DNA of 64,000 nt from Cadophora sp. MPI-SDFR-AT-0126 (taxonomy: Eukaryota > Ascomycota > Leotiomycetes > Helotiales > Ploettnerulaceae): positions 3,162,001-3,226,000 of the forward strand of contig JAGMVK010000004.1 of NCBI GenBank assembly GCA_020747065.1, in the 5' to 3' direction. Made by a program: the position numbers and the translations under genes. Position 1 is the first letter of the stretch; every line of letters begins with the position of its first letter. The notes beneath the pieces are model-generated. The model was given only the letters and a program-made list of their open reading frames with translations, made no database searches and was not told the DNA's origin. This document shows, in pieces, positions 1 through 13,140 of this stretch.

Positions 1-1855
1 ATATACTAGACAGTAGAATAGTAGTATCGAAAGAGCTATAATACCTTGAATCCAATAGCTATTTATTCTACTCCTTTAAGTATACTATTAACTACTTCTT
101 TGATAGCTCTATTAACGCTCTCTTCACTTAATTCAAGGGCTTCAACGCTAATAACTAATATATACGAGAGTATAACTTATATACTAGTATTATAAATTCC
201 TAATAATACTAATAGTAATATTAATCCCCTTCTTCTTTTTATATCAGATACTACTACACTTATCAGAGAAAATATAACTCGCTTATTACTATATCTAAAC
301 GTTACTATTACCTCCTATAAATTAGACTTCGCGATAGAGTCTTTTAAGGTATATAATATAGGATCGAAATATAATACAATTAAAGTAGAGGATCTTATAG
401 ACTTCAACGAAGAGTCTTAAGCCTTAGAGACTAGTAAGTCTCTTATATATATTACTATAGCTCCGAGTATATATTAATAATACTGATATTTCAGAGACTT
501 AAGTCTAACTAAATTATAGGAGCTTTTATTACTCTAGCGGACGATAGTAACTAGCTAGACCTTTCGACTATTAGAGATACTCTATCCTATGAGAAGCTAT
601 TAGTAGAGTTAACTAATATTATGAAGATATAGCTACTAAGAAAGAAGAGCGTAAATACTTTAATAAAGATTTTATATTTATTAGTAACTCGTTAGATCTA
701 AGTAACTTAAGACTACTTATTCAATCTTTTTACTATTTACTTATTATAAACTAGATCTACAAAGTATTCTTAATTGCGAAGAGCTATCTAATTCATATAT
801 TAGTAAAGCTTATAGTATTTCTAGTAATAGCTCTACAGAAGGTATACCTACTTCTTATTAAGACCTAGAATATTAGTAGCTTAGCGAATAAGTAGTTCAG
901 GAAACTAGGCTATTTGCTATAAACCCTAAGAATAACTAATTTGAAGTTAAGAAAGTTATAAATAATTAAGTTATCCTAGTTAGTTAAGGGAGGCAGAAAA
1001 AGATAATTACCTAATACTAGGTTAAGTAAAAAGGATATCTAGAAGATAATAATACCTAGGTTAATAAAGCTGATATATATAAGAATCTTATTAAGGCTTA
1101 TATAGTAGGAAAGAGCTCAGATTAAAGTTATATTATATATAAGATTACTTAAAGACACGTGTTAGTTGTTTCTTCTTTATTCTATTTTATATATATATAG
1201 TTATATTCTCTATTCTTCTTTAATAAATTATAAGTTTTCGGGTATTAATAGTAGAGCGATACTAAGTAATAGTATAATAGATGGAATTATAGTAACTTTC
1301 AATGTAAGTTCGTCGTAAACGCTTATTTCGGCCACTTGCTTATACGTTGACTCTTAAAGAGTAGAAGCTAATCCGAGAAAAGTTGTTTTTAGGAATTTGA
1401 ACGAATCCGACTTGAATTTAGTATAAAAAATATATATTACTACACTAGTAATTATTATTTAAATAACGTATTACTTAAGGAAAGAACTCTAAGTCTAAGA
1501 AATATAAACTATAGAGAATATTAAGGTAATACTATAACTAGTAGTAAATAAAGATATACTTTCTAATACCTAATAAAGCAAGCTACTCCTAGTAGAAATT
1601 ATCACTTTAATCTAAATACCTAAGACTATATATTTTTAACTACTCTTAACCCTATAATAATAAAATATAAATATAAAAACTCAGTTTAAGCTCGCCGAAA
1701 TCTTAGTTTACTCATTAAAGTTATAAATATTAATTATTAATTAAAGTTAAATGCTTTTTAAAATAAGTATAATAATATAGTAATTATTTTATAAGTTTTT
1801 TATTTATAAAACGAATATAATTTATATAAAATATTTATTAATTTATAATAACCTT
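1..1855. other. AT-rich RIP-mutated block, unidentified relic
   Basis: The sequence is strongly AT-rich, dense in TA dinucleotides, and has no long open frame on either strand. Short stretches read as protein-like only if TAA/TAG are treated as former Gln codons, for example on the + strand around 540-900. I could not match them to a family. This is most likely a dead transposon or duplicated gene destroyed by RIP; no intact gene is visible. Confidence 0.6.
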
Positions 1856-1861
1856 AACCTG

Positions 1862-2570
1862 TAACGGTCGTGTATTTACTCGGTAAACATAGGAAGGCTG
1901 GTTGATCTCTAGATCACGAAGTAGGTGTATCACGTACGGGTAGACAATTACTAGTATAGGTGAAGATACTATTTTAAGTTGAGCACGAAGCTCCTATCTA
2001 ATGGCAAACGTGCTAGTCTTATATAGAACCCTTTGTGCCTCCTGGATCCTTATGGATCCTTAGATCTTGGAGATCCTTAGAGATCCCAAGATCCCTCACG
2101 TGACCCGAGTCCCGCGTGTTCCCGTGATGCTAACTAACGACTAGTGCTACATTCCATTGTCCAATGCCTATGCCCGTATATAAGGTATGGGAATTCTTCT
2201 AGATGCCCTTCTGCCCTCGAGAACCCTCGAGGACAGGAGAGACATCCTGAGCCTAAGGTCTCCCCTCCGTTCCTCAAGTACCTGAGTACTTGGTCCGTGC
2301 CTTCGTACTCTTAGCTTGCTAAGAGAAAGAAGGGCTTCGAAGGCGCGCCGCGGACACACCCCGGGGCAAAATTTAGCCGACCTTTGCCTTCGTACTCTTA
2401 GCTTGCTAAGAGAAAGAAGGGCTTCGAAGACAACCAGCGGCCGCGGGGCGAAACATTTTAGCCGAGCTTTTTCAAGGGGGTGGTCAGCTAGTCGCTCTTA
2501 CGTGCGAAGATTAGTTATTGACTTTCGCATTCGTCCCGCTTATATTTAATCTTATTTGTAGCACTATCTG
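1862..2570 (+). other. GC-normal segment, possible LTR or promoter region
   Basis: Base composition returns abruptly to normal here while both flanks are AT-rich. The segment opens with TGTAACGG, a start seen in many fungal Gypsy LTRs, and has a TATA-like CGTATATAAGG at about 2173-2183. GGATCCTTA-type short repeats lie at 2045-2100. I did not find a matching end with a target-site duplication, so the LTR reading is only a suggestion. The short ORFs here are repeat-driven and I do not call them genes. Confidence 0.35.
2299..2470 (+). repeat. Two tandem units of about 87 bp
   Basis: The unit starting GCCTTCGTACTC at 2299 recurs at 2386. The first 43 bases are essentially identical and include the inverted repeat TCTTAGCTTGCTAAGA. 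Both units end in a matching GCCGA(C/G)CTTT stretch. The second unit differs by small changes and ends near 2470. Confidence 0.85.
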
Positions 2571-5229
2571 TTTTGACTTTTTGTTTTCTTGCATGAGGTG
2601 TCTCTTATATCTAACGTCACTTAACTTAATATCTTCTTTCTTCTTCTATTATTGATTATATTAGTATTCTGCATTTGTCTGCTTAATATAGGAATGGCTT
2701 CTTCTTGTCCGTCCCTAGTTACTCCTTGCGAGTCTTAATTCCCCTATACTCTTGATATTACTTAATAGGAGGCAGCGAATTAGCAGCAGTTAATTGCGAT
2801 TAAACTTTAAAGGAAAAAGATTCGAGATTTAGAACGCCGAGTACGATAGCGCGAGATTAATAATGCAGCTAAGCGGCTAGAATTCTGAGAGGAGAGGGCT
2901 AGAGCGCTAGAACTTCAAGTATAATAGTATAAACCCTTACAGTCTACCTTTAAGCTAGAAAGAGAAGTATGCGGTGCAGAGCTTAGATGAATAGATTCGG
3001 GATTAAGAAAAGTAGTGTAAGCTTAATGAAGCTTTTATTAAGTGGATTAAGTAATAGCGGGTGATCGAACGTTTAGAGTTAGTCTATAGAGAAGAGACGA
3101 GCTATAATAGAGATACTATTATCGTCGCGTAAGACTAGGAACTCTGGCGTTTAGAGGACAAAGTACGCTATCGGTATTTATATAAGTAGGAGATTTTACG
3201 AACTAGAAATAAGATAAGAGCTGGGATAAGAAGTGAAAGCGCAGGTAGCTTTAATCTTAGGCTAGTAGCTAGGAGAGTTAGGTGTTTGAGGTATACTTAA
3301 TTATTATAGACTAGGAATACTAATAATTAGATTATTTCTAGGATTACAAATCCTGAGCAGTTGCGACTAGCCTATAATAGCGAGATCCTGTTGTTTCTTA
3401 AACAAGAGTTTAAGTATATAGGAGAGGTTTTATTTATTTCCCTAGAGGTTATTATACTAAGTATTTAAATATCTTGTTTTAAAGCATACTAGCGAGCTAT
3501 CGCGCACGCCTTTATACGACTCTTATGTGGGATCTGTGAAGGTATATTCTAAGAAGATTGTATTACTTTTGTCTTTTTTAAAGATAAGCGCTTACTATAC
3601 TACTTTTAAGCCTCCTAGATAAGCCCGGATACTTACGTAGTTACTGAAAATCGATTATCTATTTACTAAATATGCGAGTCTTATATTGCAAGGGGGAAAA
3701 TCCCACTTTAGTTCGCCGGGAATTTCATGAATTAGTTGTTCTGCTACAATTACCCTACTACTCTTCGAGATTTTAATACTATTAAGGAATGTTTTATCGC
3801 TTGTGCTTATATTATTAGCGCTTTCTTAAAGCTTACTTCTAGCGCCTAAAGGGGTATCAGTTATTGGGGGACGCGTGGTCATTATATTACTATAAAATAG
3901 GACCTAAGTAACTTTCTTTCTATCTTACTAGCAAAAAGATTATATAATTATACGACTATTATAGTAAACTAGGAAAGGGATGCTCTGTTATTAAAGGAGA
4001 ATCTTACTCGCTTCTGCTCAGTTAATAAAAACAAGGTATTATAGGCTTTATTATAGCTTTGTGCTTACAATCTTATGTATTAATTAGTAACGATCGACTA
4101 TGAGCTATTAGATTCCTGACTGTAAAACTATATCTTGTAAGAGATTCGAGATACCTTCTTTGTTTTAGAGAGTAGGGCTATCGTAACTGTTTAAGACAAG
4201 CGAGAGGGCTATGTAACTTTATTAGAATAAGGCTTGTTTAAAAATAAGCTTGATACGGAGGTAGGAGATGCTAAACCGGGTACGATTATTAGCTGATTGT
4301 TCTTCTCTAACTTTCATAGGTAAAACCTATAAAATACTACTACTTTACTAGCTAGTCTTCAAGCTGTTCTTAAGAGTAAGGACTCGGAGGGCCCTTACGG
4401 TACATTTAACTTCCTCTCGTTCTATAATTAGCTATTTAATATATACTACTGCGTAAGACGCAACCTCGATTCCTTAACCTTTAGAAGATTATAGAAGCTC
4501 TAGTATAGAGCGTTCTACAGATCTAGTCATTTCATATATCGCTTATAAGAGTATTCCAGGACTATCGCTCCTCGACTCTTTTACTAATCCTGCGTACTTT
4601 ACTAGTGCCTTCCCTACCTTGTTTCTTTATAGTATTAGAGACTATTTAAGTAATATATATAAGAATCGACTTTAAAAAGTATTACTTTAAGATTTTATAA
4701 AGTATATTATACTATACTATTTTTACTTATATATAGTACTCTCTATTTATATATATTTGCTAATAATCTAGATTCTTCTAATATTACAATTTCATATTCT
4801 ACTTTACGACTTAATTCTTATCTAATAAGCGTGTTTAAGAAACTATCTCTAGATTAAAAGGAGTTATTAGATAACAGCTATCGCAGATCTGGCAAGGCTA
4901 ATAAGCGATGAGCTATAGACTACTATAATGTAATTTCGGAATAAGATAAAGATCTCGAACTTAGTAGTTCATACCTTAATTAATAATATGAGGATTATTT
5001 TATTCTTTAACTTGGAGTCTTATAAAGAAAAGATCAGACTTCATAATCTTATTTTCGGAAAAATAAGTTGTTTAAGAATTCTTTTTATCTAGTTCACGCT
5101 TAATCTTCGCGATATTAGGAATGTTTTTATTATTAAATTAACTAAAGAAGATATAAGTCTAAGTAACGCGAGCGTTTAAGCGCGATTACTTAAACTAATA
5201 TTAAAAAACTCATGCTTTATAGTTTAGTA

Positions 5230-6433
5230 CTTCTATACTATTATTACTGCTTTTTTCGATTGCTTCTTTAAGTGTCTTTCTCGAGAAGTAAGTATCTTCG
5301 GCATAGTCTCTTCGTACTTCAAAGTAGTAGAATCAATGACCTAGATAATACTATACTTTTATAGTTTTGCCTGGCTTTCTGGAAACTTTAGCGCTACAAA
5401 CTTATCTCAAAGACTACTTACTAACACCGATTTCAAGGACCGTCTTATCACTTATATATAATAATAATTAAGAAAATAGTCGATCTTGCACTCGGTCAGC
5501 GATTTACTGCGACTAATCCTCTCGGCTTAGTTTTCTTTAGTATTCTAAATAATATAACTCCTGAAGAGTTTAATGACGCGCTTGGTATTGATTCTAATAA
5601 TATTATTACTAAGGTTCAAATGCACGTTCACTCTTATACTTATACAAAGTACTAAAGGAAAGATATAAAAGCTTGCCTTAAGAGTTTGCGAAGAATTAAT
5701 ACGCAAGAAAGACTTGCTATTAATATCTAACTAGTACTTGCAGCTTAGTAGCCGAGGTCGTAAAGCGCTCTTCCTAAAATCTGTCGATTTCTGTTTCTAT
5801 ATCCCCTGGCATCCGAGTTTTTTATTATACCCGAGGGATTAATACGAATGTGGCGCAATTATCAATTTATAAACAAGTATAATCTTGTTATTACTTTCGT
5901 AATCAGATGTAACTATAACATTAACTTCACGCTTATATTACCTAAAGTTCTTGCAGCTGTCTACTATATAACTAACTATATTACAAAGTTGCAGATAGAC
6001 CGTAGCCAGCTTATACTTGCCGCGGCTGTTCTGAAGAAGGCTTAGGAGGTCGCCGAAGCAGAATCTGCTGCGGATACTAGGCTATCGATTTCTTCGCTTT
6101 TAGATATAGCGAAATTTGCCTTAAAAGTATACCACAGGTTTATAAGGGATACTGAGGTGGGAGCTCCTATAAGCTTATTTCCTTTTCTAGTAATCTTTAT
6201 TCTATATGCTACGAGGAGGGAGATCTATTACTATTAACTTTTATAAAATGAAAATGGCTTTCCAAGCTAGTCTTCTAGTCTTATTAGAAGATTCTGTCCC
6301 TGAATATGGGATAGTAGAGATAAGGGAGTATACCGAGCTTAATATGAAAAGTCGGCGGCTATCGTTATACGAAAATTATAGTAAACGGGGTTATAATCTA
6401 GCTAATCTCTGTTTCTATGAATACGCCTTCTAG
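5230..6433 (+). pseudogene. Helitron Rep (HUH) domain relic
   Basis: Around 5240-5480 the translation resembles the block before and across the HUH motif of fungal Helitron Rep (a phenylalanine-rich start, then a hydrophobic stretch where His-U-His is expected). The His codons now read Tyr/Phe-like residues, as CAC/CAT to TAC/TAT changes would produce. From 5848 a clear 65-codon stretch beginning MWRNYQFINKYN matches the conserved RNYQ-x2-NRYNP block. A frame change follows, and 6206-6433 carries the SRRLSLYENY and LCFYEYAF strings typical of these proteins. It is inactive: the metal-binding residues are mutated and stops intervene. Confidence 0.78.
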
Positions 6434-7390
6434 ATATATGTATAAAATTCCTCTGTAGCTGTAGCGCGTACTATATACTTTCTATTTGAAAATATATACC
6501 TGTAGTACGTAACTTATCTTTAAGTCTTAGTAAATTCTAGCGAAGCTTTAATAACGCTATCGTTATACAAGAGCTTTACTCAACTTTAAGACCCTAGTAA
6601 TAGTATTCTGCCTAACACGTCTAAAACCTAAAACGAGATTAATAAGATCTTACTTAGGCTATTCTATTTGTAGAATAGACTTCTTTCGGAATTTTAATAA
6701 GATAGCTTTTAAAATCTTCGCGCTTTAGAATATAAGAATACTTATATCTGGAAACAAGTTTTTAAATCTTTCTCTTTATATTTAGTATATCTTTCTAAAA
6801 ATGTTCTAATATTACGTCGAAGTAAGGAAGCTGCGAATAAGGACCGAAGAGAGAGAGGTATCTATTTTAACAACTACTTAGAGACCCTATAGGATAATAC
6901 CTGTAATAATGAGATAGTAAATAATATTAATCTTAACTTTTCAAGGCTTCTTCCTATATAACACTATTTGCTTTAGGCGGCTCTAGATGTTTGTAGTAAT
7001 ATAAGCCATAGCTCTAGTAGGTTACGAATCTTACTAAGGCTAGTTAACACTAGCTTATAATTTTATAATAGCGCGATAGTTAAAGTATAGAGCAAAAAAC
7101 TGTAGTCGTTATTTGACTATAAAGCTGAAGCTGAAATTTATAATAGTATAGCTTTAGTTTCTACGCCTGATTAATTGGCTTGCCTAATCTCTTCTCTTAG
7201 TAATCTACCTCTTTATAAAGCCTTACTACCTACTCTACGCGCCTTATTTCGTGCTACGCCTACTATCGATTTAGTTCTTTTCTTGATCGGGACTTACTAT
7301 CGGCTTAATATTAAATAGTAGCTTATTGTTCGAGCTTTATTCGATCGGATCTTATATCCGATTCTGATTCGTACTACTAGAGACTAATTC

Positions 7391-8260
7391 TTGCTCTACC
7401 TCGGAGGCGTCGGCGAAGTTAGTAAAACATACTTAATTAAAGCTTTTCTTCTTAGCTTTTCTATTATTAAGAAACGAGAAGATATTCTTCTGATAGCTTT
7501 TACTAAAGCTGCAGCTATTAATATTAGCGGCTCGATTTACTATTCTGCTTTTGCTTTGTATAGTAATAAACCTATATAACTAATAACTAGATTGAAGCTT
7601 ACGTATAAAAAGATCCTTATTATTAATAAGATTAGTATAATCAGCCTTAAGTGCCTTGTTCAGCTAGATGATCGCTATAATATCATATGGGATATAAATA
7701 GAAAAGGCTCGATAGTCTTTGGCGACCTTCTTATTGTAATCTTATTAGAAGACTTCAATTAATTTACTTCTATTAGTGGCTATATAATCTGGAAGCAGGA
7801 CGTATCCTATAATTAAGTTATCTAAATAGGAAAATCTATATAGTCCTGCTTCAATAAAGTAGTTATTCTTATAAAGCAGATGTAATAAGCAGAAGACTTA
7901 CCTTTCTAAAGTATCTTAGAGAAAGCGCGCTCTGCGACTCTAATAGAAGAAGACGTAGCTGTCTTGAATACTTAGACGGTAGCTGCTAGAGAAGTAAATG
8001 AAGAGTATCTACTAGATTAGACTGTAATCCGGATTAATTAACTTCGCAAGGATATAAATCTCACTTATCTTAAAAGCTTTACTAAAAAGATAGGATAGAA
8101 GATATATCTCTTCTTTGCTTAATACGATACCTTAAATACAACTATTATTGATTACGCGCTCTTTATTAAGATAATATTCCGGGTAGGGGAGGCAGGTAAG
8201 CTTAAAGGACTAGGTTTATTTGCTTTTACTAAGGGGATGTCTGTTATGCGCTATATAATA
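7391..8260 (+). pseudogene. Helitron PIF1-like helicase domain relic
   Basis: From 7391 the frame reads LYLGGVGEVSKTYLIKAF, a damaged Walker A of the GGxGTGKT type (Gly to Glu/Ser changes fit G-to-A mutation). It is followed by an AFTKAAAINISG block (AP-T-GAAA in live PIF1 proteins) and then a damaged Walker B at 7615-7640 (INKISIISL for IDEISMVSL). A GDFNQFTP-like block appears as EDFNQFTS at about 7750. Several TAA/TAG stops follow. It belongs to the Helitron above; in PIF1-type enzymes this module supplies the ATP-driven 5'-3' unwinding. Confidence 0.82.
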
Positions 8261-8870
8261 CAATGACTAGCTCGGACTTAGTTAATAGTATAACTGCAAT
8301 TACAGAAAGAGCGATCTTAGATATCGATATACTACGTGCGTATCTTCTTTTCTTACTGTCTTAGCTGATAATTTTTTTAAAGCTACTTGGATAGAGCTGA
8401 ACGACTTATATATCCTTTGCACTTTACTACTCTTATGCCTTCTTGTACGCTCGACTTATAAATACAACTTCTTGTTTCTAAGTATATCTTTTACACTGGT
8501 CTCGATCCTACTAATCGAGATGACGAGAGAAATTTCAAAGCTTTTAAACCTTGTATTCCGGTAGTATTAAGTTCTATTAACCCTCGGCTTTATATTTACA
8601 AATTATAAGTGCTAGCGTTATACCTTCTACAGCCTTATTATCGACCTGAAATTTCCTTCTCAGCGTAGTCTTAGTAACTATAAAAAATAGACTTCTATTA
8701 ATATCTAATTGGAAAGGTTGAAGTCACTTTTTAGTATCTGGTTACGTAAGTCTATTATCTTTATCGATCTTCAAGCTTCTCTCTACAAAGATCTGCAAAT
8801 TGAACTTTCGCGAATTGAGTAAAGTACTCTTCGGTCGTAGGCTGCTTGATATTTCATATGGCCCTCGGAA

Positions 8871-10965
8871 CTACAGAATCGTTATTGTTAGATGATGCTA
8901 GCGCAGCGTGATTGGAGCTGGTGGCGCCATCTGCCGCTGACTCGCGATACAAACCTTACTACAGTTGAAGAAAGTCAAAAGCCCTAAACAAAGTTAAAAC
9001 CCCTCTATTTACCTCTTGAATTACTGTATTTTTATAGAATATAACGTAATACCTTAACTTATGGGTTATCTAATAAATCGATGGAATTATTAGATGAAGT
9101 GCTGTAAAGAGGATTTATGCTGCTAAATCCTTCGGATTATTAAAAACAACTAGTTCTTATTAACTTATTTCCTCTTATAATAGTAATTATTACACGCGAT
9201 AGACGAAGAAAGAGGGCTAGGGAGATATCTGAGAATACTAATAATTCTAAAGTATTCCTAGAGAAAGAGACTGGCGATATAGACTTGGTAGATACTTGTT
9301 AGATATGCTTGGTCCCTTATACTGAGATCTATAGTCACCTACTGCTACGAACTAGACGCTGGACTATAGCTTTTCAAGCTTAGTCCTATCTTCTAACGTT
9401 TCCTCTTCTTTTAGGGAATAAATACGAACCTCTCTTTCTTAATTAATGTTTAGCTGAGTACCGAATATTAAATACTTTCGCGACTAAGAGATATTTGTAG
9501 AAAATATTGCAGAACTACGCTCGTAATTTAGCTGGGACCTTATCTAAGGTTTTACAATGAAGTAGCTCTTATATAACAATCTTAAGGAATAATATAATAA
9601 TGGCAACTTATATATAAAGTTTAGTATAATTCTTATAGGCGAGATTAGTTCTTTTCTTAGTCTTAAGATAGTAGAGAATTATTTTAGTTTAGAAAAGCCG
9701 GAATTCTCTATTTAATTAGTAGTAAAGGATACTATATTAAATGTCTTAAAGGACCTGCTTATATGTTATGGAAATAGATATACTATTATAAGCTCTTTAA
9801 GGATTAAGGTCCTTAAGTCAGAGCTCTTATCTAACTCTTTTAATAGCGGCGATTCCTTCTTTAATAAATTTAATAATACTTTTACTACTGACGAAGATAA
9901 TAGACTGATCTTAGTAGCTTTAGCTTTCGCGATAAGTAATAAGGTTATAGTTTAAATTTAGTTTAAAGTTTATAGTTTTAAGAATAGATTTAGGCTAATA
10001 TTTAGATTACTAAAGTTATAGAAGTTATAACTAGGTTTTTCTGAATTACTAAGCTAAAAGAAAGATCTAATTACTCTATATAAAAGAAGGAGATAGTTAA
10101 AAAGTTATCTAATACTTATGGTGTAAGTTTACCTAACGCTTTTATAATATATTTTTTAAAGATTAGCTAATAAGATAATTGAATGAACTAGTTATAATTA
10201 TATGTTTTCGGTTTTCATATATCTGTCTGTTTATCTATAAGTACTAAACTTATTTCATATGTTATATAGTCTTCTATATCTTTGCTTTCTTTTATACCTA
10301 GACTTCTTAGCCTAAAACAACCTGAAAGAGATAACTATCGTATCGGCACGAGTTATAGTAGCGCCAACTAGTAAACTAACGAAGACTTTCTTAGATAGGA
10401 ATAAGTATTTACGTAATACTTAACGCTATTCTACTATCAGCTTAGTTACCCCGCTAAAAGTTAGTGCCTGAAGCACTAGCCTTATTTTATATTATTAATG
10501 ATAGCTTATAAGTTGAATCTTTCTTTATCTTAATTACGATATTTATAAGTCTTTTGATTTACTTGAATTGGACTTAAAGATATAGTAACTTAGTAAACGG
10601 AATAATTACTAGGAATAAGCTATGTATTTAGAGTAAGACAAGTAGGTACTAGTAGTAGGTACTTATTCTTGTAACGCTTGCTTAACTAATTCTTAGAAGT
10701 TCTTTAATTACTTGACTCAGCCTTAAAATAAATAGTCTTAGTAGAGCTATAATTGTTATTACTATAATTAATATCTCTATAAAGATCTTTTAATTATATT
10801 AAATATATATTTTAATAGTAAAGAAAGCTAGGAAAGATATTTAGTATCTTAAAAATAGAGTAATATTTCTCTAAGATATCTTAACTAATATAAGAGATCT
10901 GGCTAAAGACTTAAGCTTATTTAGAAAATCTATATTTAATTATCTGAATTAGTATAATAGGCTAG
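8871..10965. other. GC-normal scrap (8871-9000) then unidentified AT-rich block
   Basis: About 130 bp of normal composition, including the self-complementary TGGCGCCA, follows the Helitron and may contain its 3' end; I could not fix a CTRR terminus. From 9000 to 10965 the DNA is RIP-mutated. A frame from about 9190 to 10150 reads semi-continuously if stops are taken as Gln, so an old gene may lie here, but I do not recognise it. Confidence 0.45.
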
Positions 10966-10969
10966 TGCA

Positions 10970-13140
10970 GTAATACGAGAGAGACTTAAGACGACTAGTA
11001 GCGTAGCTAGAGCCTAGAAAAGGGGAGAGTAAGATAAGATAGCTTAGTTTACAAGCGTTAAAGTAGCTCTTTTTAAGTAAAGATATTAATAAACACCTTT
11101 AAATTATCGATAACTATAAAGTAATATTTACTCTAGCGTTAATATCTGATAATCTGTAGGTTTTGTGTATAATAGTTGTGTGGTTCAAGCTAATAGTTAT
11201 TAGTGCTCTTACTTATGCTATTAAAGGATGATATAGTAAAGCTGAGTGATAGTCTAGCGGATATATAGATTAAACAGAGGATACTAGTAATAGGCGAAAA
11301 ATAGTAGAAAATCCGTCGCTAGCTATTATCGCTAGATTCGTCTATTAACTATAATACTACTTGTAAATTATATTAAGTAACTATAGGGGAATAGTTTCTA
11401 AGGAGCGATAAGTTTAAAAAATAAAAGATAATTTCTAGATCTTTTCTCTAGCTTTATAGTATTCGTAAGTAATTACTTAAGCTAGGTTATTTATAGCTAA
11501 TTAAAATATTTTAGCTAGCTGTAGGAAAAGTGTCCTTTAGTAATAACTTCATACTAATACTTGATTGAAATATTATTAATTATATTTATAGCTCTATAGT
11601 CCTTGAAGAAGTGAAGTCAAGTATTAATACTAGTCTAGCGCTATCGTAGTAATCGCCTACTTTTACTTCGACTTTAACGATACTAAGAAGTAGAGGCACG
11701 ATAAATTCATATATTTACTAGTTAAGCAATTAGCCTAGTAGTCGGCGAAAGCTCTTACTTATCTGGAATCGCTTTATTCTTACTATTAGGATAGGAAGTA
11801 GTAGCTTACGTAAGATACCCTTAAATTAATATTACGGTAAATATTAGGTGATTATAAGAAGACGTTTATTATTCTTAATACTTTAAATGAATATAAAGAA
11901 AGGAAAGACCTCTTAGTATTATTAGAGAATCTTAATTCTTAGGGACTAGAGGAATTATATATTCTTACTATAAGTTAGAGGAAGCGAGATATTGAAGAAA
12001 CTCTTTAATTATTAGTTACAAGTGAAATCTGTCTTTAAAGTGCCCTTGTTAGTAATAATATTCATATCTATATTTCCGAATAACTCTAGAGCAACTTAAA
12101 ACTGAAAAAGTGGCTTGTAAATATACGAGAAGAAATTAAGTAAACTCTTATGGACGGAGTGTAAGGAATATACGTGAAACTCTTTTATAGTCAGAATCTG
12201 TTTTTAATAATAACTAATTAATCTAAAGGTTTCGGTGGGTAGTATGCTAACTGGATGTACTACGAGAGTGTGTACGAGTGAAAGACTTACGGAAAATATT
12301 AAAGTCTTTACCGAGAACTCTAGACGACACTTATACTCGCATTTTAGTTAGTATTAATGAGGTATACAGCTAAGATGTATTTCGAATCCTTTAGTAGCTG
12401 GTTTATTCGGCTTAATCACTTCTTCTCGAAGAGGTAGCTGAAATTGTCGCTATTAATACTGAAGAGTTATAGTTTAATCCTAAAGACCGACTTTTCGATC
12501 CTCGAGACTTATTAACTATTTGCTCTAGCTTAGTAATAATAGTTTTAATAACGACTAAGGGTAATAATAGAGTCTTAAATAAGATAACTAAGCTTAGGCT
12601 AGCTTACTTCTTTGTTAAAGAATACTTGATTTTTGATTATATTTGAAAAGGGATAGTATTCTAGTATAATATATAATTAAGGGCTGAGGAAGAACTCGCG
12701 TAGATATGTCTAACTTATCTTCTTTATTTTCAAAGTAATATACTTAATACGGAAAATCTTAATATATTCCTACTAGCTTAGTATATAGCGGAACACTAGT
12801 ATTATTATTTCCGAGCAATAAAGAATTTAGATTAGGTAAGTAAACTTATTATGCAGCTTTTATAAAGAGACGCTTTTTAGAATTAGATTCAGTTCTATAA
12901 CTTAAACTCCTTATAGAGAAAAACTAATATAAAAAGGAATATTATATATATTGCTTCTCTACTATATTACGTATCACGGGCAGGTTTATTTGAGCTAGTT
13001 TCACTATTGCTTAGTAAAGGGGCCGATGTGAATGCTCAGGGCGGACGCTACGGTAGTACACTCCAAGCAGCTTCTTGGGGAGGCCACGAGACAATGCCGA
13101 AATATATTTACGAATGGTATTGGTCATGCTGCAGCTGTCA
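10970..13140 (+). pseudogene. NACHT-ankyrin (NLR/STAND) gene relic, RIP-degenerated
   Basis: Read through stops, the + strand gives a fungal NLR. An N-terminal segment (11,000-11,160) resembles the helical domain before NACHT. A Walker A relic lies at 11,518-11,536 (originally AGCGKS-like), Walker B at 11,864-11,900 (ILxxLNEY), a sensor-like block at about 11,970-12,010, a winged-helix/NAIP-like region at 12,300-12,660, and one recognisable ankyrin repeat at 12,990-13,100 (LLLSKGADVNAQGG, then GSTLQAASWGGHE). A probable intron relic sits at about 12,165-12,228, where such genes have the QGM/FRW junction. Fungal NLRs sense non-self and trigger heterokaryon-incompatibility-type responses. This copy is non-functional: many TAA/TAG stops, damaged P-loop, and loss of the rest of the ankyrin array after 13,140. 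Confidence 0.82.

Larger units (their letters stand above)
2696..8870 (+). mobile_element. Helitron (rolling-circle transposon), RIP-degenerated
   Basis: On the + strand, conceptual translation through TAA/TAG codons gives a fungal Helitron protein. In order: a Gln/Arg/Glu-rich coiled-coil-like start (from 2696), a region resembling the DUF6570 domain of fungal Helitrons (about 3660-4230), the Rep region (about 5240-6430) and a PIF1-type helicase (about 7390-8260). Helitron Rep nicks and joins DNA, and the helicase unwinds it during rolling-circle transposition. Dozens of stops and at least one frame change (frame 1 to frame 2 between 6045 and 6206) mean the copy is dead. The exact ends are not identified; a GC-normal stretch begins at about 8870. 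The family assignment rests on recognisable conserved strings and not on a search. Confidence 0.82.

Noticed and set aside
2168..2549. Small ORFs of 63 and 77 codons
   Set aside because: They run through the tandem 87-bp repeat, are Arg-rich in a repeat-determined way, and have no homologue or coding features.
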